From positions 1 through 13,212 of the forward strand of contig JAQICU010000041.1 in the NCBI GenBank assembly GCA_027858325.1: 13,212 nt of DNA. The letters run 5' to 3'. Below are positions 6,356 through 13,212 of the stretch, piece by piece (position 1 is the stretch's first letter; each line of letters begins with the position of its first letter). The notes below the pieces were generated by a model that was not told where the DNA came from, ran no database searches, and worked only from the letters and a program-made list of their open reading frames with translations. Position numbers and translations under genes: made by a program. The stretch is from Candidatus Cloacimonadota bacterium. Lineage in GTDB: Bacteria; Cloacimonadota; Cloacimonadia; Cloacimonadales; TCS61.

Positions 6356-6838
6356 ATGAGTATTTTCACGAAAAATGATATTATTGAGATGGCTGTGAAA
6401 ATGGAGCAAAACGGTTATGCTTTTTACGACAAAGCTCTGCAGAGATCTGATCTTAATATTCAGACAAAATCAATATTGACGATATTGAGAAATGACGAGA
6501 AAGAACATGAAAAATTTTTCCGGGCACTGAGAAATAAGATCGATAACGTGGATATGGGACAAAGTTCCAACTGGGAAGAGGCTCAATTTTATATGGAATC
6601 AATAGTAAAAACTCATGTATTCTACGAACCTGATAAAGCAATTCAATTGGCTCAGAAAGCAGAGAATATTGAAGAACTCCTGAAATATGCCATTCAATTT
6701 GAGAAAGATACTATTCTCTTCTTTTTTTCTTTTTCCAAGCACGTCAAAGGGCATAAAGCCGATGAAGCAGTCGATGCCATCATCAACGAAGAAGCTGCTC
6801 ATATCAAGAAACTAAGGGAACTTTTAAAAGCAATCTGA
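6356..6838 (+). CDS. Rubrerythrin-like diiron protein, paralog 2 (after fhs)
   Basis: This 160-residue protein contains no Cys and is homologous end to end with the product of 3944-4423. Diiron ligands are E17 (MEQNGYAFYD), E48/H51 (DEKEH), E116 (FEKDTILFF) and E146/H149 (NEEAAH). The frame is open for 45 more codons upstream. However, AAGGAGG at 6345-6351 and the ATG at 6356 fit the paralog's N-terminus, while the upstream stretch is taken up by inverted repeats. It ends 5 bases before the first gene of the Nqr-type operon, so it is probably translated from the same message. As with its paralog, an external electron donor would be needed for peroxidase activity. The fold is sure and the role inferred. 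Confidence 0.87.
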   Translation: MSIFTKNDIIEMAVKMEQNGYAFYDKALQRSDLNIQTKSILTILRNDEKEHEKFFRALRNKIDNVDMGQSSNWEEAQFYMESIVKTHVFYEPDKAIQLAQKAENIEELLKYAIQFEKDTILFFFSFSKHVKGHKADEAVDAIINEEAAHIKKLRELLKAI

Positions 6839-6843
6839 AGATA

Positions 6844-7764
6844 ATGAAAAACTTGATATTAAAACAAAAAATGATGGATAAAGTACTATATGCGCTTGTT
6901 CCTATTATGTTTTTTTCTATTTTTCTTTTTGGCTGGCGAGTTCTGGCTGTTGTACTGATCTCGAATATTTTTGCCTTTCTCACAGAGTACATGTTTATCC
7001 GTAAAAAGAAATCCGGCAAAGTATCAATGGCAGTTTTTGTTACCGGTTCATTATTAGCTCTCACTCTTTCTCCTACAATTCCCTTCTGGATGGCAGCAAT
7101 TGGTTCGATAGTAGCAATTGGTTTTGGAAAAATGGTATTCGGCGGATTCGGTATGAATGTGTTCAATCCTGCCATTGTGGGAAGAATATTCATCTACATT
7201 TCATTTCCCAATGCCATGACTATGCAATGGCTGCAGCCGTTTACAAAGTTTCCAGCGGGATTTGCCGTTTGGCAAAATCCCAACTTGATCACAACCGCTA
7301 CACCAATGATCGAGTTTAATAATTCAGCAACCTTGACGAAACTACCACAATTGTTTTTGGGCACAATCTCCGGTAGTATGGGAGAAACTTCAGCGATTCT
7401 TATCCTGCTGGCTGGAATTTATCTTATCTTAACAAAAACTGCAAAATGGCAAGCCATGCTTTCTGTATTGATTTCGTTTTCTCTTTTTACTATCATTTTT
7501 TATGGGAACAATCCGCTTCCTTTTCTGCTGAGTGGTGGTCTGATGTTCGGGGCAATTTTCATGATCACAGATCCTGTATCATTACCAAAACAAAAAACTG
7601 CTATCTGGATATATGGTCTGTTGGTTGGATTCCTCACAGTGTTCATTCGTAAATTTTCTCTTTTCACAGAAGGTTTCATGTTTGCGCTGCTTTTAGGAAA
7701 TATTTTCATGCCTATCATAGAATTTGGTTTGAGCCAAATTAAGGTTAATAAAAATGGCAGGTAA
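6844..7764 (+). CDS. nqrB: NqrB/RnfD-type membrane subunit
   Basis: This 306-residue polytopic inner-membrane subunit carries covalent FMN and belongs to the Na+-translocating NQR/RNF superfamily. Family blocks are FGGFGMNVFNPAIVGRIF (about 99-116), GETSAILILLAG (180-191) and MITDPVSLPK (240-249). The likely FMN-Thr is T153 in NLITTATPM. The usual Asp and Gly of the Dxx(S/T)GAT motif are Asn147 and Thr151 here. Length suits RnfD (about 300-350) better than NqrB (about 410), so the N-terminal extension of NqrB is missing. The B label rests on the NqrF gene in the same operon; RnfD is an equal alternative. The SD is weak, and translation may be coupled to the gene 5 bases upstream. Confidence 0.88.
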   Translation: MKNLILKQKMMDKVLYALVPIMFFSIFLFGWRVLAVVLISNIFAFLTEYMFIRKKKSGKVSMAVFVTGSLLALTLSPTIPFWMAAIGSIVAIGFGKMVFGGFGMNVFNPAIVGRIFIYISFPNAMTMQWLQPFTKFPAGFAVWQNPNLITTATPMIEFNNSATLTKLPQLFLGTISGSMGETSAILILLAGIYLILTKTAKWQAMLSVLISFSLFTIIFYGNNPLPFLLSGGLMFGAIFMITDPVSLPKQKTAIWIYGLLVGFLTVFIRKFSLFTEGFMFALLLGNIFMPIIEFGLSQIKVNKNGR

Positions 7765-8377
7765 GAAGAAACTGTTCAGGGAAACCAGAATATATCCAGT
7801 TGTCTTCATGCTTATCATCACCATAATTTTCATCGGTATCTTAGCTACTTTTTATCAATTGTCTATAGATAAAGTAACGAAGTATAACCAGACACAACTC
7901 AAGAAAATGGTTCTGAATGTTTTTGAACTTCCTACAGAGGATATTGAAAACGATTTTACTAAATACATAACTATTCAGGAAATGGAAAGTCTATTGTTTT
8001 ATGAAGCTAAGATAGATTCCGTTTTGTTGGGTTTTTGTTTCCCAATTTCCGGTAGTGGTTTGTGGGGAACGATTCAAGCTTTGTTATCGGTTACCCCCGA
8101 CTTCGATGAGATCATCAATATTGAGATTGTAAATCAAAACGAAACACCTGGTTTGGGTGGCAGGATCACAGAAAACTGGTTTAAAGATCAATTTAAAGGA
8201 AAAATTCTGATAGATAACGATATTGTCAGGAGTTTTGTATTGATTCCTGAAAATGAAATCGGTAAAAATGGTGAGATTAACCAGATCACAGGAGCAACTG
8301 CTTCCAGCAAAGCTGTGGTGGATATGATCTACAAAAATGTGAAAAAATATAGTCCGAAACTGAGAGCAGAGCTATGA
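7754..8377 (+). CDS. nqrC: NqrC/RnfG-type FMN-binding subunit
   Basis: This 207-residue subunit has one N-terminal membrane helix (about 14-34) and an FMN-binding domain expected outside the cytoplasmic membrane. The flavinylation motif is NQITGATASS, with T182 as the likely FMN attachment residue. The Asp that normally starts the motif is Asn176. Other family landmarks are GSGLWGTI (about 100-107) and NETPGLGG (about 129-136). The start overlaps the end of nqrB by 11 bases, and the stop overlaps the nqrD start as ATGA, a sign of translational coupling. The protein relays electrons between the D/E iron-sulfur centre and the B subunit in the NQR model. An ApbE-type flavin transferase would be required but is not in the window. 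Confidence 0.9.
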   Translation: MAGKKKLFRETRIYPVVFMLIITIIFIGILATFYQLSIDKVTKYNQTQLKKMVLNVFELPTEDIENDFTKYITIQEMESLLFYEAKIDSVLLGFCFPISGSGLWGTIQALLSVTPDFDEIINIEIVNQNETPGLGGRITENWFKDQFKGKILIDNDIVRSFVLIPENEIGKNGEINQITGATASSKAVVDMIYKNVKKYSPKLRAEL

Positions 8378-8967
8378 AGAAAAAAGAAATATTTATAACC
8401 AGTGCCTTTACCCAGAATTCGGTTTGGAGGCAGATTTTAGGTATCTGTTCCGCATTGGCTGTAACCAATCTGATGCTGAATAGCCTGGTTATGGGATTAG
8501 GTGTGATCTTCACTTTGGCTTTGTCCAGCTTTACCATTTCTATGATCCGCGATCTAATTCCCAAACGTATTCGCATGATGGTGCAAACTCTGATAATTGC
8601 CTCTTATGTGATTATCGTTGACCTGTTCCTAAAAGCTTATTATCCCGAGATCAGCAAATCTCTGGGACCGTATGTCGGGTTGATCATAACTAATTGTATA
8701 ATCATGGGAAGAGCTGAAGCGTTTGCCGGTAAGAATGCTCCAATCGATTCCATGATCGATGGTATTGGAGCTGGAGTCGGTTATACTTTAGTTTTACTGA
8801 TAATTGCCTTTGTGAGAGAACTATTTGGATTTGGATCAGTATTCGGGATTCCACTTCTCGGTGATTGGTGGACAAAATGGTCAATCATGGTGATGGCTCC
8901 CAGTGCATTTTTCATGCTGGCAATTCTCATCTGGGTCATAAACACACCTAAATTAAAAAGAGGATAG
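8374..8967 (+). CDS. nqrD: NqrD/RnfE-type membrane subunit
   Basis: This 197-residue subunit has about six membrane helices. Two Cys residues, C25 (ILGICSALAV) and C108 (IITNCIIMGRAEAFA), match the intramembrane Cys that NqrD contributes to the [2Fe-2S] centre shared with NqrE. The GRAEAFA motif is characteristic of NqrD/RnfE. Length is close to the usual 195-210. The start overlaps the stop of nqrC by four bases. The next gene begins after 3 bases. It is expected to pair with NqrE as an inverted-topology heterodimer forming the electron and ion path. The superfamily is certain; the choice between NqrD and RnfE follows from the F subunit downstream. Confidence 0.92.
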   Translation: MKKKEIFITSAFTQNSVWRQILGICSALAVTNLMLNSLVMGLGVIFTLALSSFTISMIRDLIPKRIRMMVQTLIIASYVIIVDLFLKAYYPEISKSLGPYVGLIITNCIIMGRAEAFAGKNAPIDSMIDGIGAGVGYTLVLLIIAFVRELFGFGSVFGIPLLGDWWTKWSIMVMAPSAFFMLAILIWVINTPKLKRG

Positions 8968-8970
8968 ATT

Positions 8971-9558
8971 ATGGAACTGAACGCGTTTATTATTTTTATT
9001 GCTGCCATCTTTACCAGTAATATCCTGCTCACGAACTTTTTGGGAATGTGCTCTTTCCTTTCTGTATCAAAAGAAGTAGATTCCTCTATCGGACTTGGCA
9101 TGGCAGTTGTTTTTGTGATGACAATGACTTCAGCGCTCAATTATGTAGTTTATCATTATATCCTGGTTCCACTTGATATTATCTATCTTCAATATATTAT
9201 TTTCATCATTGTAATCGCTGCTTTTGTTCAGCTCACTGAAATGGTGATGGAGCGTTTTTCACCGATTCTCTATTATTCATTAGGAATTTTTCTACCGCTC
9301 ATCACTGTGAATTGTGCCATCCTGGGAGTGTCGCTTTTCATGATCATCAGAAACTACAGTTTCATTCAATCGGTAGCTTATGGAGCTGGAAGCGGCTTAG
9401 GTTGGTTATTGGCAATTCTAGCTTTGGCAGGTATCAGGCAAAGGATCAAAGAAAAATATGTTCCAACAGGTTTGGTGGGAGCTGGTCTCAGTTTGATTAT
9501 TACAGGTATCATGGCGTTAGCTTTTGTTGGTTTTTCTGGTATTGTGGTCATTCAGTAA
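8971..9558 (+). CDS. nqrE: NqrE/RnfA-type membrane subunit
   Basis: This 195-residue subunit has about six membrane helices. C27 (TNFLGMCSFLSVSKE) and C115 (ITVNCAILGVSLF) correspond to the two Cys with which NqrE ligates the shared membrane [2Fe-2S] centre. The VNCAILG block is diagnostic of the NqrE/RnfA family. Length equals that of known members (about 190-200). SD AGAGGA overlaps the end of nqrD. With NqrD it forms the core that moves electrons across the membrane. It is intact, with no odd features. Confidence 0.93.
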   Translation: MELNAFIIFIAAIFTSNILLTNFLGMCSFLSVSKEVDSSIGLGMAVVFVMTMTSALNYVVYHYILVPLDIIYLQYIIFIIVIAAFVQLTEMVMERFSPILYYSLGIFLPLITVNCAILGVSLFMIIRNYSFIQSVAYGAGSGLGWLLAILALAGIRQRIKEKYVPTGLVGAGLSLIITGIMALAFVGFSGIVVIQ

Positions 9559-9570
9559 AAAAGGAATTTA

Positions 9571-10674
9571 ATGATAAGTACAATATTAAATACAGTTCTG
9601 ATCGTAGCTGGAATTTCCAGCTTTTTGGCATTACTACTTGTGATTGCCGATTTTTTCTTTGCTAACTACGGTGAATGCAAGATAAACATCAACAAGAAAA
9701 AAGAGATTGTTGTTAAAGGTGGAGATTCGCTGCTTTCCTCTTTAAATGAACAGAAAATTTATTTACCTTCTGCTTGTGGTGGAAGAGGAAGCTGTGGTTT
9801 TTGCAAATGTAAGGTTGAATCTGGTGGCGGTCCGCTACTGCCTACCGAAAAACCATTCCTTTCTGAAGATGAAATAAAGGACAATATTCGACTTTCCTGC
9901 CAGGTAAAAGTAAAAGAAGATATCGAGATCCGGATTCCTGAAGATATTTATAATATTAAAAAATTCAGGGCAAAAGTAACTGATATTAAAGATATGACTT
10001 ACGATATAAAAGAGATAACTTTTAAATTGATTGAACCAACCCAGATCGATTTCAAGGCAGGACAGTATGTGCAACTTGTTTCACAACGCTATGGCAAAGT
10101 TCGGCAATCAATTAGTCGGGCTTATTCCATTTCCAGCAGCCCAGATCATACTGATTCCATTGAACTCATCATCCGCAAAGTACCGGAAGGTATTTGCACT
10201 ACCTGGGTGCACGAGCATCTGAAAATTGGAGATGAAGTGAATTTCACAGGACCATTTGGTGATTTCTTCATCCGTGATACAGAAGCTGATATGTTGTTCG
10301 TAGCAGGCGGCAGTGGTAAGGCTCCGATAAAATCAATGCTGGAATTCCTGGCGAAAAGAAATAGCAAACGCAGGTTGGGATATTTCTTTGGAGCAAGGCA
10401 AAGAAAGGAATTATATCACACTGAAATGTTTGAAAACCTGGAAAAGGAAATGCATGATTTCAAATATTATCCAGTTCTTTCCCAGCCAACAGAAGTCTGT
10501 GAATGGGATGGTCGTTGTGGTTATGTGTTGCCGTTTTTTGATGAATTTATTAAATATCCAGACAATACGGAAGCCTATCTTTGCGGTAGTCCGGGTATGA
10601 TCGCGGCATGTGTTAAGGATTTAACCAAACGAGGTATTCCAGAAGAAAAGATCTATTATGATAGCTTTACTTAG
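9571..10674 (+). CDS. nqrF: NqrF-type NADH-oxidising flavoprotein subunit
   Basis: This 367-residue protein has the NqrF domain order. One N-terminal membrane helix (about 5-31) precedes a ferredoxin-type [2Fe-2S] domain with C69, C75, C78 and C110. A FAD domain follows, with RAYSISSS (183-190) and CTTWVHEHL, and then an NAD(H) domain with VAGGSGKAPIKSM, YFFGAR and YLCGSPGMI. It takes electrons from NADH and passes them via FAD and [2Fe-2S] to the membrane subunits. It is about 40 residues shorter than Vibrio NqrF, because loops around the FAD-binding region are reduced. It is last in the B-C-D-E-F order, as in classical nqr operons. AAGGAA precedes the start. No RnfB or RnfC is present, which favours an NQR-like electron input. 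Confidence 0.93.
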   Translation: MISTILNTVLIVAGISSFLALLLVIADFFFANYGECKININKKKEIVVKGGDSLLSSLNEQKIYLPSACGGRGSCGFCKCKVESGGGPLLPTEKPFLSEDEIKDNIRLSCQVKVKEDIEIRIPEDIYNIKKFRAKVTDIKDMTYDIKEITFKLIEPTQIDFKAGQYVQLVSQRYGKVRQSISRAYSISSSPDHTDSIELIIRKVPEGICTTWVHEHLKIGDEVNFTGPFGDFFIRDTEADMLFVAGGSGKAPIKSMLEFLAKRNSKRRLGYFFGARQRKELYHTEMFENLEKEMHDFKYYPVLSQPTEVCEWDGRCGYVLPFFDEFIKYPDNTEAYLCGSPGMIAACVKDLTKRGIPEEKIYYDSFT

Positions 10675-10683
10675 AAGAGAGGT

Positions 10684-11139
10684 ATGATGAAGGAAACACC
10701 GAAAGAAAAAAAGATCCATAAAAACCTAATACCCGGACAGATGAGTATTGAGGGGTTTTTGGGTAAAGACAAACGTAATTACAGCGAGATTATATCCACG
10801 GATCGAGCAGAACTCGATAGACTTGATCTCACCACCAAAATGATCGCTGACAGGTTGCAATATTTCACCGATTCTGCTTTTGAAAGCTATGATAGCTCCA
10901 TCATTATTGATGAGAAATATGAAGTGAATTATAAATCATTTCGGGGAAAATTGATCTGTCCTTTCGGGCATCCGGGAGTTTACCGCAAGGGTATGATCTC
11001 ATTAATGAACCTGGGAAATGGGATCGAGATAAATTGGACACCGCTCAATATTCACATGATAAGTGATCACTGCTTTTTTGAAGGGAAAGGCTCAATACAT
11101 CGTCTGGAACCAATGATCCTGAAAGATGCTATCTTTTAA
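10684..11139 (+). CDS. Unrecognised small soluble protein at the end of the nqr operon
   Basis: This 151-residue protein (150 if the second ATG at 10687 is used, which is better spaced from GAGAGG) has no membrane helix or signal peptide. I do not recognise the family. The N-terminal third is charged and probably flexible. The C-terminal half is compact, with CPFGHPGVYRKG (C92, H96), a short hydrophobic stretch, NWTPLNIHMISDHCFFEGKG (H124, H129, C130) and IHRLEP (H139). The Cys and His residues could bind a metal, but this is speculation. It follows nqrF by 9 bases and is the last gene before the terminator, so it is cotranscribed with the membrane complex. It may be an accessory subunit or maturation factor. 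Confidence 0.78.
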   Translation: MMKETPKEKKIHKNLIPGQMSIEGFLGKDKRNYSEIISTDRAELDRLDLTTKMIADRLQYFTDSAFESYDSSIIIDEKYEVNYKSFRGKLICPFGHPGVYRKGMISLMNLGNGIEINWTPLNIHMISDHCFFEGKGSIHRLEPMILKDAIF

Positions 11140-11506
11140 AGGATGTGAATGAATATGGATTTTGAAGCACTTAATCATGAAAATAGTAAAAAATCGACGT
11201 ATTGAGTTCTTCAGAACAAAATAATAGGTAAGATACGCTGTAAATTAAGGACCCGGTTTCTGCCGGGTTCTTTTTTTGTGAGTAGTATTATTATAGCATA
11301 GATTATAATCCTGATTTTAAGGAAATGGAAAAATAGAACAAACCGAAGCGTGAAAAGATTTGACAGGAGAAATATAAAATATTCTCTTGAGAAGTAATTT
11401 TGCAAAGATGATAGCACTGTTCTGAATTCAACGTGTACAACAGAATAGTGAAAGGCAATAGATTAGAAAATCTTAAAACAAAAGCAACTAATAAAAGAGA
11501 TAGAAA
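11140..11506 (+). other. Gap between the nqr block and the sensor kinase
   Basis: No convincing gene lies in these 367 bases. Besides the terminator, there is a 10-base inverted repeat with one G·T, CACTGTTCTG (11415-11424) with CAGAATAGTG (11441-11450), around a 16-base loop in the leader of the kinase. A TATAAT stands at 11304-11309 without a good -35 box at the usual distance. A TTGACA stands at 11361-11366 without a good -10 box. The kinase promoter probably lies here but cannot be placed. An 18-codon frame at 11149-11205 looks incidental. Confidence 0.6.
11249..11277 (+). terminator. Intrinsic terminator closing the nqr block
   Basis: GGACCCGG (11249-11256) pairs with CCGGGTTC (11263-11270) over 8 base pairs with one G·T wobble, around the loop TTTCTG. 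Seven T residues (11271-11277) follow directly. This is a textbook rho-independent terminator and the strongest one in the window. It lies 110 bases after the stop of the small unrecognised gene. Confidence 0.93.
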
Positions 11507-13212
11507 ATGGAAAGTAACAATAAAACCAAAGCTCAGCTCTTAAAAGAGATAGATCTTCTAACAATTAAAATTTCCGAACTGGAAAAATCTAAAACCGAGC
11601 GCAAGCAGTCAGATAAGGCATTAAAGGAAAGTGAAGAAAAATACCGAACCATTTTTGAAGCAACCGGAACAGCTACTTTAGTTGTAGGCGAAGATACCAC
11701 TATTATTGAAGCTAATAAGGAATGCGAGTTTGTCACGGGATATATTGCATCCGACCTTGTTGGGAAAAGCTGGACCGAATTCGTATATAAAGAAGATCTG
11801 CTGACCATGTTGAGAAACTCCAAAGCGAGGATAAAAGATCCGGAATCAGTTCCTAACAAATATGAAGTCCGATTGATTAATGCAAAAGGAGAAATCAGAA
11901 ACACAATTCTCTCTATCGAGATAATTCATGGTAGTAAAAGAAGTATTGTTTCAATGATTGATATCACCGAGGAAAAACAAGCAAAGGAAGCTCTACAAAA
12001 AAGTGAAGAACAATATAAAGATTTAGTTGAAAAGGGGAATATTGCTATTGCAGTTGATGATGTCCATGGAAACATTATTTACTTCAATAAACAATTTCTA
12101 AATTTATTTGGAGCTTCTGCAGAAGAAATTAAAAGTAAAAACCATAAAAAATTTATTCATCCAGACAATTTAGAGATGATTACCAACTACCATAAAAACC
12201 GTATTCAAGGTAAAGCAGCACCATCTAGATATGAGTTTATGGGGATTCGGAAAGATGGTTCAATAATAAATATCGAGATAGATGTTTGTGATATTATAAA
12301 GATAGGAGGTAATATTTTAGGTACCCGGTCCTATATGTGGGACATAACCGAGCGCAAACTAGCAGAAGTAAATCTGCAAGTATGTGTAGAAAAATATAAA
12401 ATGTTATTTGAAACAGCTCATGATGCTATTTTTGTGGCTGATCCTGCAACTAGTACTATTTTAGATGTGAATAATAAAGCTTTGGAATTAACCGGATATT
12501 CTAGAGACGAATTGATAGGTCAAAATCAATCCTTTATCCACCCTCAAAACAACATAGAAAGATATACAACAAGTTTTAAAGAAGCAGTAAAGCATCGAGG
12601 TAGTATTTTTCAAGAAGTAGAAATCCAATGCAAAAATGGATCTATTGTACCTGTAGAAATTAGTTCAGGTGGAGAAATATTTATTGCAGATAAATCTGTC
12701 CATCTTGGCATTTTTAGGGATATTACAGAGCGGAAGATAACCGAGGAGCAGATCAAAAAAGATCTGAAAATTAAAACTGCTCTTCTTCAGGAGTTGTATC
12801 ATCGAACCAAAAACAATATGCAGTTGATTGCTTCCATGCTGAAGATGCAATCCAGGAGTATTGAGAATAAATCCCAAGCTGGCATCTCCAGTATTGATTT
12901 TCTATATGATTCATTTGATGCAATTATCAACCGGATCAAGTCGATGAGTCTGGTTCATCAGAAACTGTATCAGGCACAGGACCTATCCCATGTTAATTTA
13001 AAGGAGTATGTTAAAGATCTCATCAATTCACTTCTATCGAATTATCATATCCGATCAGAAACAATATCACTGAAACTGGAATTAGAAGATATATTCGTAT
13101 TAATTGATTTTGCAATCCCTATGGGTCTTGTCTTAAATGAGTTGATCTCCAATGTCTTTAAACATGCTTATTCCGATAATAAGAAACTTGAACTCATAAT
13201 TCGTTTGTTCAA
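11507..13212 (+). CDS. Multi-PAS sensor histidine kinase (HisKA_2 type), 3' end outside the window
   Basis: An open frame of 568 codons runs from ATG 11507 to the window end without a stop. It starts with a short coiled coil (about 10-48). Three PAS repeats follow (about 45-155, 167-284 and 297-410), each opening with an EKYRTIF-like helix and ending in a D-I-TE(E/R)K motif. The dimerisation domain reads LLQELYHRTKNNMQLIASML, with H432 the likely phosphoacceptor. This is the HisKA_2 form (LxELHHRxKNN). The beginning of the HATPase domain is visible as LVLNELISNVFKHAY (N544, N549). No membrane helix is seen, so it is probably a cytoplasmic sensor of redox, a gas or a small ligand. The SD (AAGAGAT) is weak. 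The ligand and the partner regulator are unknown. Confidence 0.92.
   Translation, partial: MESNNKTKAQLLKEIDLLTIKISELEKSKTERKQSDKALKESEEKYRTIFEATGTATLVVGEDTTIIEANKECEFVTGYIASDLVGKSWTEFVYKEDLLTMLRNSKARIKDPESVPNKYEVRLINAKGEIRNTILSIEIIHGSKRSIVSMIDITEEKQAKEALQKSEEQYKDLVEKGNIAIAVDDVHGNIIYFNKQFLNLFGASAEEIKSKNHKKFIHPDNLEMITNYHKNRIQGKAAPSRYEFMGIRKDGSIINIEIDVCDIIKIGGNILGTRSYMWDITERKLAEVNLQVCVEKYKMLFETAHDAIFVADPATSTILDVNNKALELTGYSRDELIGQNQSFIHPQNNIERYTTSFKEAVKHRGSIFQEVEIQCKNGSIVPVEISSGGEIFIADKSVHLGIFRDITERKITEEQIKKDLKIKTALLQELYHRTKNNMQLIASMLKMQSRSIENKSQAGISSIDFLYDSFDAIINRIKSMSLVHQKLYQAQDLSHVNLKEYVKDLINSLLSNYHIRSETISLKLELEDIFVLIDFAIPMGLVLNELISNVFKHAYSDNKKLELIIRLF

Noticed and set aside
6804..7193. Long minus-strand frame opposite nqrB
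   Set aside because: It is a shadow of the well-supported membrane subunit, with no SD or family pattern. Other minus-strand frames in the window were dismissed for the same reason.
11149..11205. 18-codon open frame after the small unrecognised gene
   Set aside because: It is too short, has only a weak SD and no recognisable pattern, and lies between a gene and its terminator.
11304..11366. Possible kinase promoter elements (TATAAT at 11304, TTGACA at 11361)
   Set aside because: Neither has a partner box at 16-18 bases. In AT-rich spacer, single matches are expected by chance.

Overview
The window is AT-rich DNA in which every recognisable gene lies on the + strand. Most genes are tightly packed, with Shine-Dalgarno sites of the AGGAGG type. 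The contents are superoxide reductase, rubrerythrin, rubredoxin, thiol peroxidase, several Cys-free diiron proteins, formate-tetrahydrofolate ligase and an Nqr/Rnf-type membrane complex. This points to a strictly anaerobic, low-GC bacterium. Cloacimonadota or a similar candidate lineage would fit, but no marker gene is present, so the placement is a guess.

Region 1 (31-2567) is an oxygen-defence and iron cluster: thiol peroxidase (tpx), ferritin, desulfoferrodoxin, a 59-residue winged-helix-like protein, rubrerythrin and a short rubredoxin. The leaders of the winged-helix gene (1463-1571) and of rubrerythrin (1776-1848) are diverged copies of one another. Both can fold into the same imperfect stem, including one compensatory base-pair change. 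This is the least explained feature of the window. The desulfoferrodoxin lacks one of the usual catalytic-iron histidines and the usual catalytic lysine.

Region 2 (2629-6838) holds a ZIP metal transporter, a Cys-free rubrerythrin-like protein, and two paralogous Cys-free diiron proteins that flank formate-tetrahydrofolate ligase (fhs). The gaps on both sides of fhs contain long inverted repeats. The one at 6217-6337 has four arms that can pair in two mutually exclusive ways.

Region 3 (6844-11139) encodes five of the six Na+-NQR-type subunits (B, C, D, E, F). No nqrA, rnfB or rnfC gene is next to them. The B subunit is as short as RnfD and the F subunit is compact. A small unrecognised Cys/His-containing protein follows, and a strong intrinsic terminator closes the block at 11249-11277.

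Region 4 (11278-13212) has a leader of about 230 bases and then a multi-PAS sensor histidine kinase of the HisKA_2 type, which runs off the end of the window.

Taken together, Tpx, SOR and rubrerythrin would remove peroxide and superoxide, rubredoxin would supply electrons, and ferritin and the ZIP carrier would handle metals. The membrane complex would exchange electrons between NADH and an unknown acceptor, coupled to Na+ or H+. A functional link between the defence genes, fhs and the membrane complex is inferred only from their adjacency.
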